64,000 nucleotides of DNA from NCBI GenBank assembly GCA_035610835.1, contig CM069449.1, forward strand, positions 57,945,782-58,009,781. The letters run 5' to 3'. Both the position numbers and the translations under genes were made by a program. Origin of the DNA: Ophiura sarsii (Eukaryota > Echinodermata > Ophiuroidea > Amphilepidida > Ophiuridae). Of this stretch, positions 22,575-34,030 are shown one piece after another. The notes under the pieces were generated by a model. It worked only from the letters and a program-made list of their open reading frames with translations. It made no database searches and was not told the origin of the DNA. Every line of letters begins with the position of its first letter. Positions within the stretch are counted from its first letter, which is position 1.

Positions 22575-25500
22575 CTGAAGATAGCAATAAAGTTCCCTAT
22601 AAGTGAACAGCAGTTTATCTGATTATTGTCTACTGAAGATAGCAATAAAGTTCCCTATAAATGGACAGCAGTTTATCTGATTATTGTCTACTGAAGATAG
22701 CAATAAAGTTCCCTATATATGGACAGCAGTTTATCTGATTATTGTCTACTGAAGATAGCAATAAAGTTCCCTATAAATGAACAGCAGTTTATCTGATTAT
22801 TGTCTACTGAAGATAGCAATAAAGTTACCTATAAATGTACAGCAGTTTATCTGATTATTGTCTACTGAAGATAGCAATAAAGTTCACTATAAATGAACAG
22901 CAGTTTATCTGATTACTGTCTACTGAAGATAGCAATAAAGTTCCCTATATATGGACAGCAGTTTATCTGATTATTGTCTACTGAAGATAGCAATAAAGTT
23001 CCCTATAAATGAACAGCAGTTTATATGATTATTGTCTACTGAAGATAGCAATAAAGTTCCCTATAAATGGACAGCAGTTTATCTGATTATTGTCTACTGA
23101 AGATAGCAATAAAGTTCCCTATAAGTGAACAACAGTTTATCTGATTATTGTCTACTGAAGATAGCAATAAAGTTCCCTATATATGGACAGCAGTTTATCT
23201 GATTATTGTCTACTGAAGATAGCAATAAAGTTCCCTATAAATGGACAGCAGTTTATCTGATTATTGTCTACTGAAGATAGCAATAAAGTTCCCTATAAGT
23301 GAACAGCAGTTTATCTGATTATTGTCTACTGAAGATAGCAATAAAGTTCCCTATAAATGCACAGCAGTTTATCTGATTATTGTCTACTGAAGATAGCAAT
23401 AAAGTTCCCTATAAATGTACAGCAGTTTATCTGATTATTGTCTACTGAAGATAGCAATAAAGTTCCCTATAAATGGACAGCAGTTTATCTGATTATTGTC
23501 TACTGAAGATAGCAATAAAATTCCCTATAAGTGAACAGCAGTTTATCTGATTATTGTCTACTGAAGATAGCAATAAAGTTCCCTATAAATGGACAGCAGT
23601 TTATCTGATTATTGTCTACTGAAGATAGCAATAAAGTTCCCTATAAATGGACAGCAGTTTATCTGATTATTGTCTACTGAAGATAGCAATAAAGTTCACT
23701 ATAAATGAACAGCAGTTTATCTGATTACTGTCTACTGAAGATAGCAATAAAGTTCCCTATAAATGGACAGCAGTTTATCTGATTATTGTCTACTGAAGAT
23801 AGCAATAAAGTTCCCTATAAATGGACAGCAGTTTATCTGATTATTGTCTACTGAAGATAGCAATAAAGTTCCCTATAAGTGAACAGCAGTTTATCTGATT
23901 ATTGTCTACTGAAGATAGCAATAACGTTCCCTATAAATAAATGCACAGCAGTTTATATGATTACTGTCTACTGAAGATAGCAATAAAGTTCCCTATATAT
24001 GGACAGCAGTTTATCTGATTATTGTCTACTGAAGATAGCAATAAAGTTCCCAATAAATGAACAGCAGTTTATCTGATTATTGTCTACTGAAGATAGTAAT
24101 AAAGTTCCCTATAAATGGACAGCAGTTTATCTGATTATTGTCTACTGAAGATAGCAATAAAGTTCCCTATAAATGGACAGCAGTTTATCTGATTATTGTC
24201 TACTGAAGATAGCAATAAAGTTCACTATAAATGAACAGCAGTTTATCTGATTACTGTCTACTGAAGATAGCAATAAAGTTCCCTATATATGGACAGCAGT
24301 TTATCTGATTATTGTCTACTGAAGATAGCAATAAAGTTCCCTATAAATGAACAGCAGTTTATCTGATTATTGTCTACTGAAGATAGCAATAAAGTTCCCT
24401 ATAAATGGACAGCAGTTTATCTGATTATTGTCTACTGAAGATAGCAATAAAGTTCCCTATAAGTGAACACCAGTTTATCTGATTATTGTCTACTGAAGAT
24501 AGCAATAACGTTCCCTATAAATGCACAGCAGTTTATATGATTACTGTCTACTGAAGATAGCAATAAAGTTCCCTATAAATGGACAGCAGTTTATCTGATT
24601 ATTGTCTACTGAAGATAGCAATAAAGTTCCCTATAAATGGACAGCAGTTTATCTGATTATTGTCTACTGAAGATAGCAATAAAGTTCACTATAAATGAAC
24701 AGCAGTTTATCTGATTACTGTCTACTGAAGATAGCAATAAAGTTCCCTATATATGGACAGCAGTTTATCTGATTATTGTCTACTGAAGATAGCAATAAAG
24801 TTCCCTATATATGAACAGCAGTTTATCTGATTATTGTCTACTGAAGATAGCAATAAAGTTCCCTATAAATGGACAGCAGTTTATCTGATTATTGTCTACT
24901 GAAGATAGCAATAAAGTTCCCTATAAGTGAACAGCAGTTTATCTGATTATTGTCTACTGAAGATAGCAATAACGTTCCCTATAAATGCACAGCAGTTTAT
25001 ATGATTACTGTCTACTGAAGATAGCAATAAAGTTCCCTATAAGTGAACAGCAGTTTATCTGATTATTGTCTACTGAAGATAGCAATAAAGTTCCCTATAA
25101 ATGGACAGCAGTTTATCTGATTATTGTCTACTGAAGATAGCAATAAAGTTCCCTATAAGTGAACAGCAGTTTATCTGATTATTGTCTACTGAAGATAGCA
25201 ATAAAGTTCCCTATAAGTGAACAGCAGTTTATCTGATTATTGTCTACTGAAGATAGCAATAAAGTTCCCTATAAATGGACAGCAGTTTATCTGATTATTG
25301 TCTACTGAAGATAGCAATAAAGTTCCCTATATATGGACAGCAGTTTATCTGATTATTGTCTACTGAAGATAGCAATAAAGTTCCCTATAAATGAACAGCA
25401 GTTTATCTGATTATTGTCTACTGAAGATAGCAATAAAGTTACCTATAAATGTACAGCAGTTTATCTGATTATTGTCTACTGAAGATAGCAATAAAGTTCA

Positions 25501-27645
25501 CTATAAATGAACAGCAGTTTATCTGATTACTGTCTACTGAAGATAGCAATAAAGTTCCCTATATATGGACAGCAGTTTATCTGATTATTGTCTACTGAAG
25601 ATAGCAATAAAGTTCCCTATAAATGAACAGCAGTTTATATGATTATTGTCTACTGAAGATAGCAATAAAGTTCCCTATAAATGGACAGCAGTTTATCTGA
25701 TTATTGTCTACTGAAGATAGCAATAAAGTTCCCTATAAGTGAACAGCAGTTTATCTGATTATTGTCTACTGAAGATAGCAATAAAGTTCCCTATATATGG
25801 ACAGCAGTTTATCTGATTATTGTCTACTGAAGATAGCAATAAAGTTCCCTATAAATGGACAGCAGTTTATCTGATTATTGTCTACTGAAGATAGCAATAA
25901 AGTTCCCTATAAGTGAACAGCAGTTTATCTGATTATTGTCTACTGAAGATAGCAATAAAGTTCCCTATAAATGCACAGCAGTTTATCTGATTATTGTCTA
26001 CTGAAGATAGCAATAAAGTTCCCTATAAATGTACAGCAGTTTATCTGATTATTGTCTACTGAAGATAGCAATAAAGTTCCCTATAAATGGACAGCAGTTT
26101 ATCTGATTATTGTCTACTGAAGATAGCAATAAAGTTCCCTATAAGTGAACAGCAGTTTATCTGATTATTGTCTACTGAAGATAGCAATAAAGTTCCCTAT
26201 AAATGGACAGCAGTTTATCTGATTATTGTCTACTGAAGATAGCAATAAAGTTCCCTATAAATGGACAGCAGTTTATCTGATTATTGTCTACTGAAGATAG
26301 CAATAAAGTTCACTATAAATGAACAGCAGTTTATCTGATTACTGTCTACTGAAGATAGCAATAAAGTTCCCTATAAATGGACAGCAGTTTATCTGATTAT
26401 TGTCTACTGAAGATAGCAATAAAGTTCCCTATAAATGGACAGCAGTTTATCTGATTATTGTCTACTGAAGATAGCAATAAAGTTCCCTATAAGTGAACAG
26501 CAGTTTATCTGATTATTGTCTACTGAAGATAGCAATAACGTTCCCTATAAATAAATGCACAGCAGTTTATATGATTACTGTCTACTGAAGATAGCAATAA
26601 AGTTCCCTATATATGGACAGCAGTTTATCTGATTATTGTCTACTGAAGATAGCAATAAAGTTCCCAATAAATGAACAGCAGTTTATCTGATTATTGTCTA
26701 CTGAAGATAGTAATAAAGTTCCCTATAAATGGACAGCAGTTTATCTGATTATTGTCTACTGAAGATAGCAATAAAGTTCCCTATAAATGGACAGCAGTTT
26801 ATCTGATTATTGTCTACTGAAGATAGCAATAAAGTTCACTATAAATGAACAGCAGTTTATCTGATTACTGTCTACTGAAGATAGCAATAAAGTTCCCTAT
26901 ATATGGACAGCAGTTTATCTGATTATTGTCTACTGAAGATAGCAATAAAGTTCCCTATAAATGAACAGCAGTTTATCTGATTATTGTCTACTGAAGATAG
27001 CAATAAAGTTCCCTATAAATGGACAGCAGTTTATCTGATTATTGTCTACTGAAGATAGCAATAAAGTTCCCTATAAGTGAACACCAGTTTATCTGATTAT
27101 TGTCTACTGAAGATAGCAATAACGTTCCCTATAAATGCACAGCAGTTTATATGATTACTGTCTACTGAAGATAGCAATAAAGTTCCCTATAAATGGACAG
27201 CAGTTTATCTGATTATTGTCTACTGAAGATAGCAATAAAGTTCCCTATAAATGGACAGCAGTTTATCTGATTATTGTCTACTGAAGATAGCAATAAAGTT
27301 CACTATAAATGAACAGCAGTTTATCTGATTACTGTCTACTGAAGATAGCAATAAAGTTCCCTATATATGGACAGCCGTTTATCTGATTATTGTCTACTGA
27401 AGATAGCAATAAAGTTCCCTATATATGAACAGCAGTTTATCTGATTATTGTCTACTGAAGATAGCAATAAAGTTCCCTATAAATGGACAGCAGTTTATCT
27501 GATTATTGTCTACTGAAGATAGCAATAAAGTTCCCTATAAGTGAACAGCAGTTTATCTGATTATTGTCTACTGAAGATAGCAATAACGTTCCCTATAAAT
27601 GCACAGCAGTTTATATGATTACTGTCTACTGAAGATAGCAATAAA
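22575..27645 (+). repeat. 2,614-bp higher-order tandem duplication in the satellite
   Basis: Rare monomer variants recur at exactly 2,614 bp. TTCACTATAAATGAAC occurs at 22883/25497, 23695/26309, 24221/26835 and 24685/27299. AGATAGTAAT occurs at 24091/26705, and the odd AACACCAG at about 24,475/27,089. 2,614 equals 45 x 58 + 4, explained by one 62-bp unit with an extra AAAT. The matching blocks are about 22,575-25,030 and 25,189-27,645. One private change is visible (CAGCCG near 27,374). Confidence 0.9.
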
Positions 27646-27879
27646 GTTCCCTATAAATGGACAGCAGTTTATCTGATTATTGTCTACTGAAGATAGCAAT
27701 AAAGTTCCCTATAAATGGACAGCAGTTTATCTGATTATTGTCTACTGAAAATAGCAATAAAGTTCCCTATACGTGCACAGCAGTTTATCTGAATATTGTC
27801 TACTGAAAATAGCAATAAAGTTCCCTATAAATGGACAGCAGTTTATCTGATTATTGTCTACTGAAGATAGCAATGAATT

Positions 27880-27965
27880 TCCCTATAATAATAATAATAA
27901 TACCAAGCGCTTATATAGCGCCCTTAGCCCAAAGGGGCCTCAAGGCGCTTAACAACATATTATTA
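27880..27965 (-). mobile_element. LINE 3'-end fragment inserted in the satellite
   Basis: A monomer is interrupted by (ATA)n followed by CCAAGCGCTTATATAGCGCC and AGGCGCTTAACAACAT. Read on the minus strand this is the GCGCTATATAAGCGC...(TTA)n end typical of CR1/L2-type LINE or SINE tails, like the one at 16,110-16,150. Confidence 0.65.
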
Positions 27966-30900
27966 CTGCTGTTCACTTATTATAGCAATAAAGTTCCCTA
28001 TAAATGAACAGCAGTTTATCTGATTATTGTCTACTGAAGATAGCAATAAAGTTCCCTTTATATGGACAGCAGTTTATCTAATTACTGTCTACTGACGATA
28101 GCAATAAAGTTCCCTATATATGGACAGCAGTTTATCTGATTATTGTCTACTGAAGATAGCAATAAAGTTCCCTATAAATGGACAGCAGTTTATCTGATTA
28201 TTGTCTACTGACGATAGCAATAAAGTTCCCTATAAGTGAACAGCAGTTTATCTGATTGCTGTCTACTGAAGATAGCAATAAAGTTCCCTATAAATGGACA
28301 GCAGTTTATCTGATTATTGTCTACTGAAGATAGCAATAAAGTTCCCTATAAATGGACAGCAGTTTATCTGATTATTGTCTACTGAAGATAGCAATAAAGT
28401 TCCCTATAAATGGACAGCAGTTTATCTGATTATTGTCTACTGAAGATAGCAATAAAGTTCCCTATAAATGGACAGCAGTTTATCTGATTATTGTCTACTG
28501 AAGATAGCAATAAAGTTCCCTATAAATGGACAGCAGTTTATCTGATTATTGTCTACTGAAGATAGCAATAAAGTTCCCTATAAATGGACAGCAGTTTATC
28601 TGATTGCTGTCTACTGAAGATAGCAATAAAGTTCCCTATAAATGGACAGCAGTTTATCTGATTATTGTCTACTGAAGATAGCAATAAAGTTCCCTATAAA
28701 TGGACAGCAGTTTATCTGATTATTGTCTACTGACAATAGCAATAAAGTTCCCTATAAATGGACAGCAGTTTATCTGATTATTGTCTACTGAAGATAGCAA
28801 TAAAGTTCCCTATAAGTGAACAGCAGTTTATCTGATTATTGTCTACTGAAGATAGCAATAAAGTTCCCTATAAATGGACAGCAGTTTATCTGATTATTGT
28901 CTACTGAAGATAGCAATAAAGTTCCCTATAAGTGGACAGCAGTTTATCTGATTATTGTCTACTGAAGATAGCAATAACGTTCCCTATAAGTGAACAGCAG
29001 TTTATCTGATTATTGTCTACTGAAGATAGCAATAAAGTTCCCTATAAATGTACAGCAGTTTATCTGATTATTGTCTACTGAAGATAGCAATAAAGTTCCC
29101 TATAAATGGACAGCAGTTTATCTGATTATTGTCTACTGAAGATAGCAATAAAGTTCCCTATAAATGTACAGCAGTTTATCTGATTATTGTCTACTGAAGA
29201 TAGCAATAAAGTTCCCTATAAATGGACAGCAGTTTATCTGATTATTGTCTACTGAAGATAGCAATAAAGTTCCCTATAAATGCACAGCAGTTTATCTGAT
29301 TATTGTCTATACTGAAGATAGCAATAAAGTTCCCTATAAATGGACAGCAGTTTATCTGATTATTGTCTACTGAAGATAGCAATAAAGTTACCTATAAATG
29401 TACAGCAGTTTATCTGATTATTGTCTACTGAAGATAGCAATAAAGTTCCCTATATATGGACAGCAGTTTATCTGATTATTGTCTACTGAAGATAGCAATA
29501 AAGTTACCTATAAATGTACAGCAGTTTATCTGATTATTGTCTACTGAAGATAGCAATAAAGTTCCCTATATATGGACAGCAGTTTATCTGATTATTGTCT
29601 ACTGAAGATAGCAATAAAGTTACCTATAAATGAACAGCAGTTTATATGATTATTGTCTACTGAAGATAGCAATAAAGTTCCCTATAAATGGACAGCAGTT
29701 TATCTGATTATTGTCTACTGAAGATAGCAATAAAGTTCCCTATATATGGACAGCAGTTTATCTGATTATTGTCTACTGAAGATAGCAATAAAGTTCCCTA
29801 TAAATGGACAGCAGTTTATCTGATTATTGTCTACTGAAGATAGCAATAAAGTTCACTATAAATGGACAGCAGTTTATCTGATTATTGTCTACTGAAGATA
29901 GCAATAAAAATCCATATAAATGCACAACAGTTTATCTGATTTCTGGTTACTGAAGATAGCAATAAGTTCTCTATAAATGCACAGCAGGTTATCTGATTAC
30001 TGTCTACTGAAGATAGCAATAAAAATCCATATAAATGCACAACAGTTCATCTGATTTCTGGTTACTGAAGATAGCAATAAGTTCTCTATAAATGCACAGC
30101 TGGTTATCTAATTACTGTCTACTGAAGATAGCAATAACAATCCATATAAATGCACAACAGTTTATGTAATTTCTGTCTACTAAAGATAGCAATAACTTCC
30201 CTATAAATAAATGCACAGCAGGTTATCTGATTGCTGTCTACTGAAGATAGCAATAAAGTTCCCTATAAGTGAATAGCAGTTTATCTGATTATTGTCTACT
30301 GAAAATAGCAATAAAGTTCCCTATAAATGGACAGCAGTTTATCTGATTATTGTCTACTGAAGATAGCAATAAAGTTCCCTATAAATGGACAGCAGTTTAT
30401 CTGATTATTGTCTACTGAAGATAGCAATAAAGTTCCCTATAAATGGACAGCAGTTTATCTGATTATTGTCTACTGAAGATAGCAATAAAGTTCCCTATAA
30501 ATGGACAGCAGTTTATCTGATTATTGTCTACTGAAGATAGCAATAAAGTTCCCTATATATGGACAGCAGTTTATCTGATTATTGTCTACTGAAGATAGCA
30601 ATAAAGTTCCCTATATATGGACAGCAGTTTATCTGATTATTGTCTACTGAAGATAGCAATAAAGTTCCCTATAAATGCACAGCAGTTTATCTGATTGCTG
30701 TCTACTGAAGATAGCAATAAAGTTCCCTATAAATGCACAGCAGTTTATATGATTACTGTCTACTGAAGATAGCAATAAAGTTCCCTATAAATGGACAGCA
30801 GTTTATCTGATTATTGTCTACTGAAGATAGCAATAAAGTTCCCTATAAGTGAACAGCAGTTTATCTGATTGCTGTCTACTGAAGATAGCAATAAAGTTCC

Positions 30901-31129
30901 CTATAAATGGACAGCAGTTTATCTGATTATTGTCTACTGAAGATAGCAATAAAGTTCCCTATACGTGCACAGCATTTTATCTGATTTCTGTCTACTGAAA
31001 ATAACAATAAGTATAAATGCACAGCAGGTTATCTGAATACTGCCTACTGAAGATAGCAATAAAAATCCATATAAATGCACAACAGTTTATCTGATTTCTG
31101 GTTACTGAAGATAACAATAAGTTCCCTAT

Positions 31130-31648
31130 GGTTTCACACCACTTAATAACGTCTGGCCCTACCCCCTTTGAGGCCAAAGTCCAAAACCGGCCCGTTTCTG
31201 TGCCGAAATGGGAGACCTCTTGTAAATTACAGTTTAAAATTAGGGTATTTACTACATGTTATGGCGAAATTAATATAGTGTGAATTTTGACAGACACATC
31301 AGCGTTCTTCAGGTCCAAAAGAATTGATGCAATGATGATTTTTTAATATTTTAACAGAGACATTTGTGTTCAGGTCATTTCCGGTATCTGACGCAATAAT
31401 CTTAATCAACAATTGCGTGTGACCAGGAAAACTCAACTCGTACTTTTTGAAAAGGCTCTAGCTCAAAATTATGACGGTTACCCCCCATATATGAGTTGTT
31501 GAGTTAGTAGTCATGGCTTTCATCTTCAAGTTGAAACCAAATTTCAAATTTCAAGTTACCAGTATCTTATAACGTCGAGAAATATTCATTTTAAAATTGT
31601 GCATTTCACGTGTAACCCTATGGGAGATGTATTTGGTGGTGTGCAACC
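31130..31648. mobile_element. 519-bp TIR element inserted in the satellite
   Basis: Termini GGTTTCACACCAC and GTGGTGTGCAACC are inverted repeats with one mismatch. The satellite sequence CTAT (perhaps CCCTAT) is duplicated on both sides (31126-31129, 31649-31652). The interior is non-coding. A DNA-transposon-type MITE is likely; the superfamily is not assigned. Confidence 0.7.
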
Positions 31649-32340
31649 CTATAAATGCACAGCAGTTTATCTGATTACTGTCTACTGAAGATAGCAATAC
31701 AAATCCATATAAATGCACAACAGTTTATCTGATTTCTGGTTACTGAAGATAGCAATAAGTTCTCTATAAATGCACAGCAGGTTATCTGATTACTGTCTAC
31801 TGAAGATAGCAATAAAAATCCATATAAATGCACAACAGTTTATCTGATTTCTGGTTACTGAAGATAGCAATATAAGTTCTCTATAAATGCACAGCAGGTT
31901 ATCTGATTACTGTCTACTGAAGATAGCAATAACAATCCATATAAATGCATAACAGTTTATCTGATTTCTGGTTACTGAAGATAGCAATAAGTTCTCTATA
32001 AATGCACAGCAGGTTATCTGATTACTGTCTACTGAAGATAGCAATAACAATCCATATAAATGCATAACAGTTTATCTGATTTCTGGTTACTGAAGATAGC
32101 AATAAGTTTTCAATAAATGCACAGCAGGTTATCTGATTACTGTCTACTGAAGATAGCAATAAAAATCCATATAAATGCACAACAGTTTATCTGATTTCTG
32201 GTTACTGAAGATAGCAATAAGTTTTCTATAAATGCACAGCAGTTTATCTGATTACTGTCTACTGAAGATAGCAATAAAAATCCATATAAATGCACAACAG
32301 TTTATGAAATTTCTGTCTACTGAAGATAGCAATAACTTCC

Positions 32341-33230
32341 CTCACCCGCCTCCACCCCCTGACTAATTGTAATTAACGAGTTATAGTAATTAATCTCAAC
32401 TTGATATATAATTTTTTCTCACAGATACTTTTAAATTATCTTCCAAATGAGACTAAAATACTCAACTGTGATGTATGGTTTGAAAAATTTAAGCATTTGA
32501 ATGGCAAATAAGCGGGGGAAATGTGACAAATCCACCCTTTATAGGGTCTCAACTTAAGAAATGTGACCATATGTAGTATTTTCTCTTTTCCCAAGTGAAT
32601 GAAGTGTCAAGTTCTATTTTTAATATTTCTGAAAATATAAGAGGACCTGACTATCGATTGATGGATGGATGAATAGGGCTATCACACTTGGTGGCTGATT
32701 GGATAAGCGGATATTTATTTATTTATTTATTTGAACATACACTTTTACAACAGTGGCACCCGTCTACCCGACGGTGCGTTCATAATATATACATACAATA
32801 ATTGACAAAAACGAAAGAACATTAAAAATTATTATATAGTCATGTATACAATAGTCTCAACTCTCAATAGATTCACTTTGAGTTCATAATATTACATCTA
32901 ACAGATGTAACACAAGGATGACATAGACAAAGAGGAGATTCATATTATGAACTCAGGAGAGTTCATAATATAACACAAGGATGACATAGACAAAGAGGAG
33001 ATTAAAAAGTAAGAGGCAAATAGGATTATATTTAAAACATAATAATGGCGAGTAAATCCATAATGGTGGAGATTAAAAATAAAGGATTTAAAACGTATCA
33101 ATGATGGCGAGTAAAATCCATAATGGTGAAGACTAAAGTTGTTGTTTTTAAATAATAAAAATAAGTTAAAGATGGAAATATGAGATAACTGCATGAGGGA
33201 ATACATGAAAAAACAACAAGACAAAACAAA
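32341..33230. repeat. LINE-type tail and short duplicated motifs
   Basis: An (ATTT)n tract at 32,713-32,731 followed by GAACATACACTTTTACAAC looks like the reversed 3' tail of a non-LTR element. ACACAAGGATGACATAGACA recurs at about 32,910 and 32,973. A block containing ATGGCGAGTAAA(T)CCATAATGGTG recurs at about 33,044 and 33,103. No gene seen. Confidence 0.5.
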
Positions 33231-34030
33231 ATGGGACTAGGTATCTATAATAGGCATGTGCTGAAAAATAATGGAAATGCAGCGGCGGCACCAAATGGGG
33301 TGGGGGCAGGGGAAAAGGGCACCCCCTAAAGAAGGATGGGGGAAGAGAAAAAAGAAAGTAGGAAGGGGAGAAAGAAAAAAAGGGAAAGAAAAGGAAAAGA
33401 CAAGAGGGAAATACATTTACCAATCCTGCCGTATTCTAGCAAGCATCTTGCTTTTACATTATGTCTTTTATGATTGTGTGCTTTTATAATTTATATACAT
33501 TTTTTGATAGTGTGCAAATATGAAATTTAAGTACTGAATAAATACAAGGATCTATGATAAATATGAATGAATGCATGAATGAATGAAGTATTAGGGCACT
33601 TGTTCAATGTAGGTCAGCAGTGGGCCTTTCCATTAGAAAATAATCGATTGTATACAGCCACTTCAACTTGTGTTGAACATTTCTTTTTAGTGATCACCAT
33701 TATGGATTTTAATCGCAACTAATCCCATTTGCCTTTTACTTTTTTATCTCCCCCTTGTCTACGTCATCCTTTTGTTATAGGCCTATTACCCACTTCATCA
33801 ATCAGCTGTCAAGTTCGTCAACCCTTCCCCTATTCATCCGTCTGTCACTTTGTCTCCCCATTGTATTACATTATCTCTTGTCACTTTTTGCCCAATTTCC
33901 CCTGTCTAATGTTGTGTGTTAGTTCATCTCGATCAGAGACTCCAACACGAACGTTTGCTCCGATATCGGTTACTGTGACAATTTTGAAAACCTTCGTTGT
34001 ATTATAGTTTGAATATATTTTGACTTCAAC
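33231..34030. other. Upstream region of the three-exon gene
   Basis: Purine-rich low-complexity stretch at 33,290-33,410, then unique-looking AT-rich sequence. Probably contains the promoter and 5' UTR of the gene starting at 34,031. No core promoter can be assigned. Confidence 0.4.

Larger units (their letters stand above)
17351..32340 (+). repeat. 58-bp satellite array, about 250 monomers
   Basis: The monomer is 58 bp, with segments CAGCAGTTTATCTGATTATT, GTCTACTGAAGATAGCAATA and AAGTTCCCTATAAATGGA. It runs head-to-tail except for insertions at about 27,880-27,965 and 31,130-31,648. Common variants sit in the GGACAG block (GTGAACAG, TGTACAG, TGCACAG), in ATCTGA/ATATGA and in AAAG/AACG. Edge regions (17,351-17,990; 29,895-30,200; 31,010-31,129; 31,649-32,340) show an alternating two-monomer form (AAAAATCCATATAAATGCAC alternating with AGTTCTCTATAAATGCACAG) that looks older. 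Almost every core unit carries AATAAA on the plus strand. Stops occur in all frames. Confidence 0.98.

Noticed and set aside
17351..32340. CRISPR array
   Set aside because: Units are contiguous 58-bp monomers without unique spacers, in an intron-bearing eukaryotic context.
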